This document shows, in pieces, positions 1-8,682 of a stretch of 64,000 nt of DNA (positions within the stretch are counted from its first letter, which is position 1; the number at the start of each line of letters is the position of its first letter). This DNA is from Pirellulales bacterium (GTDB lineage Bacteria > Planctomycetota > Planctomycetia > Pirellulales > JAEUIK01). The stretch covers positions 1 through 64,000 of the forward strand of contig JAIESQ010000060.1 in the NCBI GenBank assembly GCA_019745975.1. The letters run 5' to 3'. A program made the position numbers and the translations under genes. The notes beneath the pieces were generated by a model. The model was given only the letters and a program-made list of their open reading frames with translations. It had not been told where the DNA came from and ran no database searches.

Positions 1-427
1 TCATTCTGTGGTGCGTTTCACGCACCCTACAAGCTGCGGCACCCCGATGAGCTCGGGGCCACCCAGGAAGCACGGGCCGAGCCCATTGGCACACGGAGGG
101 AAGAGGCCAGAGGTGAGCGGCAAGAGGTCAGAGGAGATGCGGAGCAGAAGACCTTCATTCTGTGGTGCGTTTCACGCACCCTACAAGCTGCGGCACCCCG
201 ATGAGCTCGGGGCCACCCAGGAAGCACGGGCCGAGCCCATTGGCACACGGAGGGAAGAGGCCAGAGGTGAGCGGCAAGAGGTCAGAGGAGATGCGGAGCA
301 GAAGACCTTCATTCTGTGGTGCGTTTCACGCACCCTACAAGCTGCGGCACCCCGATGAGCTCGGGGCCACCCAGGAAGCACGGGCCGAGCCCATTGGCAC
401 ACGGAGGGAAGAGGCCAGAGGTGAGCG
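1..427. repeat. 154-bp tandem repeat, about 2.8 units
   Basis: A 154-bp unit is repeated head to tail. Units begin at 1, 155 and 309, and identity breaks at about 427, so the array may continue upstream of base 1. Each unit contains an inverted repeat GGTGCGTTTCACGCACC followed by CTACA, and a second hairpin CCCCGATGAGCTCGGGG followed by GCCACCC. Both hairpin types recur elsewhere (31842, 58696 and 63222 for the first; 57068-57100 for the second). The array therefore looks like an amplified composite of dispersed palindromes. 154 is not a multiple of three, which argues against a coding repeat. Confidence 0.95.
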
Positions 428-545
428 ACGACGCGCACCGCAAATCGGGACAGTCCCCGGGCACTGCTGGGCAAGCCCAATACGGTAGTTCACGACGCGG
501 ATCATCCGTCAGACAAGCTGCTCCCGATCGTGCCGCGCGAAAAGG

Positions 546-590
546 CGCGATAAGGCGCCGGATGTCGGCTGCGCCAGCGGCCTTATCGCG
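546..590 (-). terminator. possible hairpin terminator of the metallopeptidase gene
   Basis: An 11-bp perfect stem (546-556 pairs with 580-590, CGCGATAAGGC and its complement) encloses a 23-nt loop. On the minus strand the stem contains the TAA stop of the metallopeptidase gene and is followed by a short TTTT. The long loop and weak T run make a classical intrinsic terminator uncertain. Confidence 0.4.
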
Positions 591-1371
591 GAACTTCCGC
601 CTGCCGGTTCAGTTGCCACAACTTGCCGAGCAAGTCGTACATCGCCGGATCGTGCCGCTGCAACTGCGCGCGGTTGAACGGATAGAAGTCGTTCACGCCG
701 AAATACGCCTCGGTCAGCTCAGCGAAGAACTCCTTGTGATCGGTCAAGGCGTACGCCTTCTTCACGGTACCGCTCGACGATTCTTGCACCCGGTCGTACT
801 TGCCCGACTTCACAGCTTGCTCGTAGGTCCGCATGATCTCGGGATTCTCGAAACCCAACACGCGATCGTGGTAGGCGTGCGCCAATTCGTGCAGCACCAT
901 CATCGGCATCCGCTTGATCTCGGCCGCGAATTTCGGAATGTTGGTGAACTGAATCGCCTTCGCCATGGCCGGGTCGCGGTGGTGCTCCTTCAGCCAACCG
1001 ACGTCGGGATGATACTCCCCTTTGGGTTCAAACCCTTGCGGGAGCGGCGACAACCAGATCGGCACTTTGCGCAATTGAGAGAGCGGCTCCGGCGGAATCA
1101 CGCGCGCCACTTCCTGCAATTGCTCGCCGAGCAACCGCAGTGCTTCGTCGGTCTTGTCCGCAGCGCTACGACGCAGCTCATCGCTCACGTGGATCGTCCA
1201 GCCCTCGAGTTTGAGTGTGCGATGTCCTGGCACGTCGGCATGGTCACTGCGCGAAGCAGTCTCGACAGCGGGCCGCGCGGTGGCCGGTGTGGTCTCCGCG
1301 CATCGCCCCAGGCCGGCAACCGCGCCGAGCATCAGACAACAGGCCAGCGTCGAAATCAGCGTAGTCCGCAC
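583..1371 (-). CDS. exported zinc metallopeptidase-like protein
   Basis: 262 residues from a GTG start at 1371, chosen because GGAG lies 9 bases upstream and the signal peptide (TTLISTLACCLMLG) then sits at the N-terminus. A TTG at 1431 would add 20 residues. The zincin motif HELAHAYHD (about residues 161-169) gives two histidine ligands and the catalytic glutamate. EFFAELTEAYFG (about 214-225) probably supplies the third, glutamate, ligand. The distance between motifs and the late AEL-x-EAYFG block resemble small secreted metallopeptidases common in planctomycetes. Substrate unknown. The gene stands alone and diverges from the VCBS-like gene at 1594. Confidence 0.75.
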   Translation of the reverse strand: MRTTLISTLACCLMLGAVAGLGRCAETTPATARPAVETASRSDHADVPGHRTLKLEGWTIHVSDELRRSAADKTDEALRLLGEQLQEVARVIPPEPLSQLRKVPIWLSPLPQGFEPKGEYHPDVGWLKEHHRDPAMAKAIQFTNIPKFAAEIKRMPMMVLHELAHAYHDRVLGFENPEIMRTYEQAVKSGKYDRVQESSSGTVKKAYALTDHKEFFAELTEAYFGVNDFYPFNRAQLQRHDPAMYDLLGKLWQLNRQAEVPR

Positions 1372-1593
1372 GACATGATGCTCCGCAGCAGATCGATAGT
1401 ACCCTTGCGGCCGAGCTTGATTTCCAATCAATCATTACCTCGCGACATCCAAAAGCCTACGTCGGACTCGCGGGCCTGTCGCCCACATCGTTCACTGGCT
1501 GGTTTCTCCCGCGGAGAGCATAATCGCGCCGGGCCAGTTCGCGTCCCTGGCCGACCCACTCAATCCCCCGCATGAACCTCGTCAAAACTTGAA

Positions 1594-2175
1594 ATGAACA
1601 CGTCACGATGTTGGCTTTGCTTGGTGGTTGCAGCCTGGGGTGCCGCCGCGACCGCCGGAACTACCGCCGACCAGCTCGCACCGCTCAAATACAACCATCC
1701 GGGGCTGGTCGTCGATCTGGGAGTCGGACTGTGGGCGTGGCCCGTTCCGTGCGACGCCGACGGCGACGGCGACTTCGACCTCATCGTCTCCTGCCCGGAC
1801 AAACCCTCCAACGGCGTTTGGCTGTTCGAGAACGCGACAGGCGATACGGCGCGCGACAAGTTCCCCGTGTTCCTCCCTGCGCGGCGCTTGAGCGCGGCGG
1901 CGCATTACGTCATGCCGAGCTACGTCGACGGGCAGTTGCGCGTGCTCACGCCTGGATTTGAGCATCCAGGCTTCGAGCGGACCGGCTTGACCGAGCGCAT
2001 CAAGCTCTCCATCTCGCCGAAGTTCTATCAACCAATCGGCACGCAGCCCAAAGGCCCCAAGGTGCGCCACAACCAGTGGCGCTACGTCGACTTTGACGGC
2101 GATGGCGTGCCCGACTTCGTGGGCGGAGCGGAAGACGGCCGCTTCTATTTCTTGAAGAACCCGCGCGAGAAGTGA
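1594..2175 (+). CDS. short exported VCBS/FG-GAP-like protein, possibly truncated
   Basis: 193 residues with an N-terminal signal peptide (CLVVAAWGAAATAG). It carries two FG-GAP/VCBS-type calcium loops, DADGDGDFDLIVSC (about residue 54) and DFDGDGVPDFVGG (about 168), each followed by the usual aromatic/aliphatic strand. Proteins of this type usually have many more repeats, forming a beta-propeller of several hundred residues. This one ends just after its second clear loop, and its TGA (2173-2175) is only 5 bp before a palindromic element (2181-2319). I infer that the 3' part may have been lost when that element inserted or recombined. A complete small protein is the alternative. Confidence 0.6.
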   Translation: MNTSRCWLCLVVAAWGAAATAGTTADQLAPLKYNHPGLVVDLGVGLWAWPVPCDADGDGDFDLIVSCPDKPSNGVWLFENATGDTARDKFPVFLPARRLSAAAHYVMPSYVDGQLRVLTPGFEHPGFERTGLTERIKLSISPKFYQPIGTQPKGPKVRHNQWRYVDFDGDGVPDFVGGAEDGRFYFLKNPREK

Positions 2176-2180
2176 TTGCA

Positions 2181-2319
2181 GAAGCAGTTTCAAAACCAGA
2201 ATTGAACCGACGTCGGGTGCCACTGCAAGAAGCGTCTAGCAGTGCTGTGATGAGCTTTTCACTGCTGGACAAGCCAGCAGTGGCACCCAAACAGGTTTTG
2301 AAACTGCTTCTTTACAAAC
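2181..2319. repeat. two-hairpin palindromic element, GAAGCAGTTTC type
   Basis: Perfect 17-bp terminal inverted repeats, GAAGCAGTTTCAAAACC at 2181-2197 and its complement at 2294-2310, enclose a second inverted pair, GGGTGCCACTGC (2215-2226) and its complement (2277-2288), with two small hairpins inside. The right end TGAAACTGCTTCTTTACAAAC (2299-2319, split here only for reading) matches 19219-19239 at 19 of 21 positions. A second full copy lies inside a gene at 57857-57985. The element sits between two converging genes. Confidence 0.9.
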
Positions 2320-2320
2320 G

Positions 2321-3415
2321 CTACGGCCTTGGCGCGGTTGCGACCGGCGCAACAGGATTCGCCGCCGCTTGCGCCGCCGCGGCTTGGGCGGCTGCTTCGG
2401 CTTCGGCAGCGGTGCGGCGCGATTGTTCACGAGCGCCTTCTTGCGAAGTTATCACGCCGTCGCGATTCGCATCGAAGGCCTCGAACTCCAGCGCCAGCTC
2501 GGGCCGCGCGTCGGGCGCGAACTCAGCCAGCGTCAACTGGCCGTCGCCGTCGGTGTCGCGCTCGTTGAACCACTCGGGCAGGCCCCCAGGCAGCCGGCCG
2601 GCTGGCACAAAATACCGCCGCGCCGGTCGTGGCGGTGCCGATGCCAAGCCGCCGCTTCCCGATGCCGCGTTGCCAGACGTTGTCGGGCTGGCCGCCGCGA
2701 TTTCGGCCGGCGTCGGCGCCGCCAGGGGCATCGAATGCAGGGTTCGGCGGCGCGCATAAGCGGCGATTCGCCGCGCGACTTCATCGACGGTGATCACGCC
2801 ATCGCGATCCAAGTCCGAGACACGAAAGCTCTCGCCGAACGGCTGCCACTCCGCCTCCGAAAGCTGTCCATCCTGATCTTCGTCGTACTGCTGAACGAGC
2901 CGCTCGGCGTAGCGTACCACTTTCGGCGAAACCGCTTCGAGCGGTACCGGAACCACCGCCCCACTCGGGGGCAGCATCGCCCGTAGCGGCGACTGGATCG
3001 AGCCGGCTTTCGGCGGATCGTCGAGGACTGGCGATGAGCTGACCGCGGCTTGCGTGGCTTCGGTCGCCGTCGCGGTGGCGTCGGATCGAGGCACGGTCGC
3101 TTGCGCCGGCGTTGAGGAGACGGAGCTTTCGGGCACGGCAATCGGGCCCCCGGCCCCTGGCGCCGGTGCCGTCGGCGGCGATGACTCTACCGAATCGGCC
3201 GGGGACGGCTTCCGGTCGGCACTTACCGTCGCCGAAGCGGTTGGGGGCGCCTTCGCCTGGCTGACAGCAGTCGCCTCGGCTCGTCGGGTGCGCTTGGGCA
3301 GAGCCGCCGAAGGGGGCTCGGGCTCGTCGCCGATCCAGGCCCAAGCCCCCAACAGACCGGCGATTACCATCGCCAGCGCTAGTGGACGGACCAGGGATCG
3401 ACGCTTTGACGACAT
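2321..3415 (-). CDS. secreted or membrane-anchored EF-hand protein
   Basis: 364 residues. The N-terminus has a basic stretch and one hydrophobic segment (LALAMVIAGLLGAWAW, about 12-27), either a signal peptide or a membrane anchor. A long Ala/Pro/Ser/Thr-rich low-complexity linker follows. Four EF-hand loops come in two pairs: DEDQDGQLSEAEW and DLDRDGVITVDEV (about 180-220), then DTDGDGQLTLAEF and DANRDGVITSQEG (about 285-330). All four have acidic residues at loop positions 1, 3, 5 and 12 or near equivalents. The C-terminus is Ala-rich and coiled-coil-like. Calcium binding outside the cytoplasm is likely; function is otherwise unknown. The gene ends next to a palindromic element. Confidence 0.75.
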   Translation of the reverse strand: MSSKRRSLVRPLALAMVIAGLLGAWAWIGDEPEPPSAALPKRTRRAEATAVSQAKAPPTASATVSADRKPSPADSVESSPPTAPAPGAGGPIAVPESSVSSTPAQATVPRSDATATATEATQAAVSSSPVLDDPPKAGSIQSPLRAMLPPSGAVVPVPLEAVSPKVVRYAERLVQQYDEDQDGQLSEAEWQPFGESFRVSDLDRDGVITVDEVARRIAAYARRRTLHSMPLAAPTPAEIAAASPTTSGNAASGSGGLASAPPRPARRYFVPAGRLPGGLPEWFNERDTDGDGQLTLAEFAPDARPELALEFEAFDANRDGVITSQEGAREQSRRTAAEAEAAAQAAAAQAAANPVAPVATAPRP

Positions 3416-3911
3416 TTCGTATTCCAGGTCACGCGACCGTTAGCGAGCCTGCCAGCGTTTACCGCTCCGGGCGCGCTCCGCACCATGCTGCGAATCGATC
3501 ACGCCGGATCATTATAACTGCTTAGCTGGTAAGCGTGTACAGCACGACCTCCCAGCTTGCAAACGAGCCCTCCGCGGGCCCCAAAAGTCGCTTGACTCTC
3601 GACTTACGCATCAACTAACCTGAATGGGTCTCGGGGGAGACAAGAGCAGGGCTTCCCCCCCCGATGGCGAGCGGTCGGCCTGGCCACCGATCCTCGCTCC
3701 TGTTTTCCCACCCACTTTGGCCACCCGCCACACGCCTGAAGGCTTTGCCTCCGCGGTAGGTTCGCCGGACTGGCGGACCGTTTGGTCACGGGATGACCGC
3801 GTTGTTAATTGGGTACGCAGCACGCTGACCGTCCAGTTCACCCGGGCAACGGACGCGCCCCCCAACGCTGGCTCCTGCCCGCCCGCCAGCCGCCGATCCA
3901 CGAGACGCACC
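3416..3911. other. intergenic region upstream of the secretion operon
   Basis: This gap separates the divergent EF-hand gene from gspE and must hold both promoters. TTGACT (about 3592) is followed 17 bases later by CTAACC, a weak match to a vegetative promoter. From 3624 to 3911 the gspE frame stays open without a stop, but the translated extension has no family similarity I recognise, so I treat it as untranslated. Confidence 0.4.
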
Positions 3912-5606
3912 ATGGAAGCCGGTGACATTCTCCTATCCAAGGGATTGCTCGACGAGCGGCAACTGCGCGTCCTGCGGGAAAACTCGCAGGCTGGCACCCG
4001 TCCCGATCAGGTTGCCGTGCAACTGGGTTTCGTCACCGAGGAGCAGGCCCTGGAAGCGCTGGCCGACGCCCTGGGAATGACCTTTGTCGACCTGACCACC
4101 GCCGAGCCCGACCTCGCCCTGCTGGCCGACTTTCCGGCCAAATTGATGCATCGGCACGGGCTGTTCCCGCTCCGCCGGGATGGGGAATCGCTCGTCGTCT
4201 TGACCAGCGATCCTTTCGATCTGTACGCCATCGACGCCGTGGCCGCGGCGACCGGACAGAGCATCCGCCCGGCGCTGGCCGTCGGCGAGGAGATCGGCAA
4301 GCTCATCAAGACCCACTTGGGGATGGGGAGCGAGACGATCGACCATCTGCTGGCGCAGCGCCAGGCCGAAGGTCAGGTCGAAGTCCTCGATGAGCTGGAA
4401 CTCGATGGCTCGGAGGACTCGCAAGCCGCTCAAGAGGCCTCCGTCGTCCGGCTCGTCAACGAGATCCTCGTCGAAGCGATCCAAGCCCGTGCCAGCGACA
4501 TCCATATCGAAGCGCACGCGACGGGCATGAAAATCCGCTACCGCATCGACGGCGTGCTGCAACCTCAGCCCACGCCACCAGAGATCAACCACTTTCAGGC
4601 GGCGATCGTCAGCCGCTTGAAAATCATGGCGCACCTCAACATCGCCGAGAAGCGGCTGCCGCAAGACGGCCGCATCAAGCTCAAGGTGGCCGGCCGCGAA
4701 GTCGACGTCCGCGTCTCGATCATCCCCATGCTGCATGGCGAAGGGATCGTCATGCGCGTCCTCGACAAAGACCGCATGCAGTTCAATCTCCGCGGCATCG
4801 GCATGGACGAGGATATTTACGAGCAGTTTCACCGCCTGATCCGTTTGCCGCACGGCATCGTGCTGGTGACCGGCCCGACCGGTTCGGGCAAAACCACCAC
4901 GCTCTATAGCGCCTTGGCCGAAATCAAGGACGAAGAAACCAAGATCATCACGACCGAGGACCCTGTCGAGTATCAGCTCGCCGGCATTAACCAGATTCAG
5001 GTGCACCATAAGATCGGACTGACCTTCGCCGCGTCGTTGCGAGCGATCTTGCGCCACGACCCCGATGTCGTGCTCGTCGGCGAAATTCGCGATCTCGAAA
5101 CGGCGGAAAACGCCGTGCAAGCCTCGCTCACGGGCCACCTCGTGTTTAGCACGCTGCACACCAACGACGCGGCCGGCGCCTACATGCGCCTGGTCGACAT
5201 GGGCGTCGAGCCGTTCCTGGTCGCCAGCACCGTCGAAGGGGTGATGGCGCAGCGGCTCGTGCGAACGCTGTGCGCCAATTGCAAAGAGGAGTATCGCCCC
5301 GACAGCGACGACGTGCCCGCCGACTTTCCGCTCGATGACTGCCTGGCGCAAGACGAACCGATCTATCGGCCCGTCGGCTGCAAAGAGTGTCGGCAGACAG
5401 GCTACCGCGGTCGCGTCGGTTTGTACGAACTGCTGACTTCCAACGATGAGATTCGCGAGCTGGCCAACCAGCGCATCAGCTCGCACAAGCTCAAGGAAGT
5501 CGGCATCCGTCACGGCATGGTGACGTTGCGCCACAACGGCTGGCGCAAGGTGCTCGAAGGACGCACCAGCATCGAAGAAGTAACCTCGGTCGCCAAGGCC
5601 GACTAG
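3912..5606 (+). CDS. gspE: type II secretion / type IV pilus assembly ATPase GspE (PilB family)
   Basis: 564 residues, the usual GspE/PilB length. The hexameric cytoplasmic ATPase powers pseudopilus assembly. An N-terminal GspE-N/MshEN-like domain (about 1-150) precedes the catalytic core. The Walker A motif GPTGSGKTTT is at 321-330, and the Walker B region DVVLVGEIRD starts at D385. The His box follows around STLHTNDAAGAY. A zinc-binding tetracysteine is complete: C454-x2-C457 and C490-x2-C493. The start at 3912 (MEAGDILLSKG) is where family similarity begins. It is the first gene of a nine-gene plus-strand run ending at 14008, with 11 bp to gspF. Confidence 0.95.
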   Translation: MEAGDILLSKGLLDERQLRVLRENSQAGTRPDQVAVQLGFVTEEQALEALADALGMTFVDLTTAEPDLALLADFPAKLMHRHGLFPLRRDGESLVVLTSDPFDLYAIDAVAAATGQSIRPALAVGEEIGKLIKTHLGMGSETIDHLLAQRQAEGQVEVLDELELDGSEDSQAAQEASVVRLVNEILVEAIQARASDIHIEAHATGMKIRYRIDGVLQPQPTPPEINHFQAAIVSRLKIMAHLNIAEKRLPQDGRIKLKVAGREVDVRVSIIPMLHGEGIVMRVLDKDRMQFNLRGIGMDEDIYEQFHRLIRLPHGIVLVTGPTGSGKTTTLYSALAEIKDEETKIITTEDPVEYQLAGINQIQVHHKIGLTFAASLRAILRHDPDVVLVGEIRDLETAENAVQASLTGHLVFSTLHTNDAAGAYMRLVDMGVEPFLVASTVEGVMAQRLVRTLCANCKEEYRPDSDDVPADFPLDDCLAQDEPIYRPVGCKECRQTGYRGRVGLYELLTSNDEIRELANQRISSHKLKEVGIRHGMVTLRHNGWRKVLEGRTSIEEVTSVAKAD

Positions 5607-5617
5607 CGAATTGCCCT

Positions 5618-6823
5618 ATGCCCGATTTTGCTTACACAGCCCGCAATTCCATCGGCGAGGAAATCGTCGGTCGGATCAGCGCCGCCACCGAGCGCGAAGC
5701 GCTCGGGCTGTTGAGCGAGCGGGCACTGTTTCCCTTGCGGGTGGCGCGCGACAAGCCGGCGCGCGTCGCCTGGACCAGGCCTCAGAAGGTCAAGCCGTAC
5801 GTCCTGGCTACCACACTCGGTCAGCTCGGCGATTTGCTCAAGAGCGGCGTGCCGCTGTTGCGTGCCTTCGAGCTTTTGGGCAAGCAGGCCGCCAACCCGG
5901 TGCTGGCCGACGTGCTGGCCGACGTCCGCAATCAACTTTCCGAAGGCACCCCGCTCGATGCCGCGTTGGCCAAGCATCCCGCGGTCTTCAACGAGCTGAC
6001 CATCAGCATGGTCCGCGCCGGTGCCGAAGGTGGCTTCCTCGAAGAAGTGCTTGAGCGCACCTCGGCCTTCATCGAACAGCAGGAAGATCTCAAGAGCCGG
6101 GTCGTGGGGGCAGCCACGTACCCCGTGCTGCTGGCGATCGTGGGCTTCGTCGCCGTCACCTTGATTATCGTCTTCATGGTTCCCAAGTTCGCCGAGCTGT
6201 TCGCGCGGCTTGAGGAACGCGGCGAGCTCCCCTCGCTCACTACCGGCTTGTTGTGGACCAGCGCGGCGATGAAGAACTACGGGCTCTTCCTGCTGGCCGG
6301 CGCGATCGGCGGATTCGTGTTCGCCCGTCGGCAAATGCAAACCGAGCGGGGCCGACTGATCGCTGATCAGTGGAAGATCAAGCTGCCGGCTTTCGGCGGC
6401 GTGATCTTGAGCCTGGCGGTCGCCCGCTTCTGCCGCGTGCTCGGCACGCTGTTGAAGAACGGCGTGCCCATCCTTCGCGCGCTCGAAATTAGCAGCGGGT
6501 CGACCGGCAACAAGGTTCTCGCCAGCGCGGTGCGATCGGCCGCGTCGAACATTTCTTCGGGTCAATCGCTCGCCAAGCCGCTGGCCGCGAGCGGCCTGTT
6601 TCCCCGTTCCGTTGTCGAAATGATCAGCGTGGCCGAGGAAGCCAACAACCTGGAAAACGTGCTGATTAACATCGCCGACGGACTCGAGCGCCGCACGCAT
6701 CGGCAGCTCGATCTTGCCGTGCGCTTGCTCGAACCCGCCATGCTGCTGGTGATGGGGAGCATCATTCTCGTGGTCGTACTGGCGCTACTGCTACCGGTGT
6801 TCCAGATGAGCACGATGGTCTGA
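5618..6823 (+). CDS. gspF: type II secretion inner-membrane platform protein GspF
   Basis: 401 residues, matching GspF/PilC. Two homologous cytoplasmic four-helix domains (about 65-190 and 270-395) are each followed by a membrane segment, with further hydrophobic segments near 170-195, 225-245 and 375-398. The repeated hallmark LKSGVPLLRAFE in the first half and LKNGVPILRALE in the second shows the internal duplication typical of the family. It anchors the GspE ATPase and is thought to transmit its motion to the growing pseudopilus. It follows gspE by 11 bp and precedes the major pseudopilin gene. Confidence 0.95.
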   Translation: MPDFAYTARNSIGEEIVGRISAATEREALGLLSERALFPLRVARDKPARVAWTRPQKVKPYVLATTLGQLGDLLKSGVPLLRAFELLGKQAANPVLADVLADVRNQLSEGTPLDAALAKHPAVFNELTISMVRAGAEGGFLEEVLERTSAFIEQQEDLKSRVVGAATYPVLLAIVGFVAVTLIIVFMVPKFAELFARLEERGELPSLTTGLLWTSAAMKNYGLFLLAGAIGGFVFARRQMQTERGRLIADQWKIKLPAFGGVILSLAVARFCRVLGTLLKNGVPILRALEISSGSTGNKVLASAVRSAASNISSGQSLAKPLAASGLFPRSVVEMISVAEEANNLENVLINIADGLERRTHRQLDLAVRLLEPAMLLVMGSIILVVVLALLLPVFQMSTMV

Positions 6824-6875
6824 GCGACGCTTTGCCAATCAAAATTCACCCAAACTCGTTCACACAACTTTATTC

Positions 6876-6881
6876 AGGAGG
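6876..6881 (+). promoter_or_regulatory. strong ribosome binding site of gspG
   Basis: A perfect AGGAGG lies 7 bases before the ATG at 6889 and fixes that start rather than an in-frame start at 6832. It is clearly the strongest site seen in the operon, fitting the high dose needed for the major pseudopilin. Confidence 0.85.
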
Positions 6882-6888
6882 ACCTCAC

Positions 6889-7356
6889 ATGTCGCGTACC
6901 GGTCGACGCGCCGCCCGTCGCGGCTTCACGCTCATGGAATTGTTGTTGGTGATGGGCATTCTCGTCATCCTGCTGACGATGGTGGTTCCCAAGCTCATCT
7001 CGACCCAGAAGAAAGCCAACGTCAACGCCGCCAAGATTCAGGTCGGCATGTTCCGCAAGGCGGCCGAAGAAGGCTACATGCAGGACATGAACACCTTCCC
7101 CTCGACCGAACAAGGTCTCACGGCGCTGTTGGAAGCCCCCAGCGACGTCGAGAACACGAAGAACTGGAACGGCCCCTACGTCGAGAGCGTCCCCAAGGAC
7201 CCTTGGGGGCACGAGTATCAATATGCCTATCCCGGCACGCACAACGAAGAGAAGGACATGCCCGATATCTGGTCGGTCGGTCCCGACGGCGAGGATGGCA
7301 CCGACGACGACATCGGCAACTGGTCGAACGAAGAGGATGAGGAAACCAACTCGTAA
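6889..7356 (+). CDS. gspG: major pseudopilin GspG
   Basis: 155 residues. A basic leader ends at G12, followed by FTLMELLLVMG, the type III (prepilin) signal with glutamate at mature position 5. The leader peptide would be removed and the N-terminal phenylalanine methylated by a prepilin peptidase, which is not encoded here. The C-terminal half has the GspG signature: FPSTEQGLTALLEAP, then GPYVESVPKDPWGHEYQY, then the SVGPDGEDGTDDDIGNW calcium-binding end. The very acidic C-terminus (NEEDEETNS) follows this. It forms the body of the periplasmic pseudopilus that drives secretion. Confidence 0.96.
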   Translation: MSRTGRRAARRGFTLMELLLVMGILVILLTMVVPKLISTQKKANVNAAKIQVGMFRKAAEEGYMQDMNTFPSTEQGLTALLEAPSDVENTKNWNGPYVESVPKDPWGHEYQYAYPGTHNEEKDMPDIWSVGPDGEDGTDDDIGNWSNEEDEETNS

Positions 7357-7368
7357 CAGGCGACCTAT

Positions 7369-8172
7369 ATGAAGTTGTCGATGTCTACTCACGGCACCGT
7401 TTGGCGCGGCGCAAGTCGCGCGCCGCGCCCTGCCGGCTTCACGCTTGTGGAGCTGTTGCTCGTGATGGCGCTTGTCGTCGTGCTCTTGGGGATGAGTTAC
7501 CCGACGCTGCGCCGCTCGTTGGGGAGCTATCGCTTGCGCGAGGCCGCCAAAACCATGCGCGTGCAGGTCGCCCGCGCGCGGCTGGCGGCCATCGAGTCGG
7601 GAGTGCCGCAGGAGATGCGCTTCATTCCCGGCGAAGGGGTCTTTCGTCTCGGCCCGGCGCGTGGTTATGAACCCGATGCCGACGACCTCTCCGGCGCGAC
7701 CGATCCTGAAGCGGGTCCACGGCTGACCGCCGCCGGCGATCCGCGACGCTGCGGAGCGCCAGCCGACGGCCGCTATCCGTCATCCCCAGCGAGCGGCGTC
7801 GACGAGCAGCTACTCCCCGAGTCGATCATCTTCGCGCACGAGCAACCTCGCGCAGCGGAAGCCAGCTCCGCGAGCGCGCCGTTCGGAGCGGCGAATTCGA
7901 CAAACTCGGCGCCGAGCGCTGCCGGTGACGAGTTGGCCGCGGGCGACGAGCGAAGCTGGTCGTCGCCGATCGTCTTCCGTCCCGACGGCACCACAATCGA
8001 CGCCCAGTTCGTCATCGCCAACGATCGCCAGCAGTGCATCGTGCTGTCGCTGCGCGGGTTGACCGGCGCGCTGGACCAAAGCGAATTGCAGTCGCTCGAG
8101 GAAATGCAGGCCGCGGCCGAAGCCGCCGCGCCCGTCGATCGCCTGGCGCGGCTGCCGGCGACCGAGCGGTAA
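7369..8172 (+). CDS. gspH: minor pseudopilin, GspH-like
   Basis: 267 residues with a prepilin signal: G23 followed by FTLVELLLVMALV, with Glu at mature position 5. A GspH-type pattern follows (LRRSLGSYRLREAAKTMRVQVARARLAAIESG), then a long polar, Ala/Ser-rich loop (about 95-195) longer than in proteobacterial GspH. The late strand WSSPIVFRPDGT with a hydrophobic C-terminal strand fits the GspH/FimT fold. It comes 12 bp after gspG. Assignment to GspH rests on the fold pattern and position between G and I, so the letter is less certain than the pseudopilin call. Confidence 0.8.
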   Translation: MKLSMSTHGTVWRGASRAPRPAGFTLVELLLVMALVVVLLGMSYPTLRRSLGSYRLREAAKTMRVQVARARLAAIESGVPQEMRFIPGEGVFRLGPARGYEPDADDLSGATDPEAGPRLTAAGDPRRCGAPADGRYPSSPASGVDEQLLPESIIFAHEQPRAAEASSASAPFGAANSTNSAPSAAGDELAAGDERSWSSPIVFRPDGTTIDAQFVIANDRQQCIVLSLRGLTGALDQSELQSLEEMQAAAEAAAPVDRLARLPATER

Positions 8173-8202
8173 GCGACGAGTGCTGACCCTGGGATCGCGA
8201 CG

Positions 8203-8682
8203 ATGAAGGCGCTCCAGCCGAAACGTTCGACGCGCCGAGGTTTCTCGCTGCTCGAAGTGCTCTTGGCCACCACGATCCTGTTGGGTTCGGTGGTCGTGCT
8301 CGGCGAGTTGTCGCGGTTGGCGCTGCGCAATGCCACGGCGGCCCGCTTTCACTCGCGCGGCGCCGAATTGTGCGACCGCACGCTGGCGGAGATTGTTGCG
8401 GGCATCCGGCCCGCCGCCTCGTCGAACGAGCAGCCGTTCGAGGATGATCCCGCCTGGCTCTACGCGATTGAGATTCTGCCGAGCGACACGCCGGGAATCT
8501 CGTGCGTCGAGGTGATTTGCCGGCAGGATTTGCCGGAGAACCGCCGCCCGATAGAAGTGCGACTCGCGCGCTTGGTGCGCGACGGCGGGGCCGTGCCAGA
8601 ATCGCCGACGGTCAGCGGTACAGGACAGGGGAGCCGTGCACCGGCGAATCGAAGTTCATCGACGTTGGACCGCCTGCCATGA
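8203..8682 (+). CDS. gspI: minor pseudopilin, GspI-like
   Basis: 159 residues. The prepilin signal is G13 followed by FSLLEVLLATTIL, again with Glu5. The small size, the conserved post-helix stretch and the position between the H- and J-like genes fit GspI, which with J and K forms the tip complex of the pseudopilus. The C-terminal tail (after about 130) is polar and probably disordered. Its TGA overlaps the ATG of the next gene (ATGA at 8679-8682), so the two are translationally coupled. Confidence 0.75.
   Translation: MKALQPKRSTRRGFSLLEVLLATTILLGSVVVLGELSRLALRNATAARFHSRGAELCDRTLAEIVAGIRPAASSNEQPFEDDPAWLYAIEILPSDTPGISCVEVICRQDLPENRRPIEVRLARLVRDGGAVPESPTVSGTGQGSRAPANRSSSTLDRLP

Noticed and set aside
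1-427. Possible CRISPR array
   Set aside because: The whole 154-bp unit repeats, including what would be the spacer, and the units are identical; no short repeat alternates with variable spacers.
3624-3911. 96-residue N-terminal extension of GspE
   Set aside because: It has no family similarity and a different composition; the GspE pattern starts at 3912.
3933-5534. Long open frame antisense to gspE
   Set aside because: It is a GC-rich shadow frame with no family pattern, while the sense frame has all GspE motifs. Similar antisense frames over gspF, asnB, ppc, glnN and glgC were rejected for the same reason.
6832-6888. Upstream start of gspG
   Set aside because: The perfect AGGAGG 7 bases before 6889 and the short basic leader before the prepilin cleavage site fix the later start.
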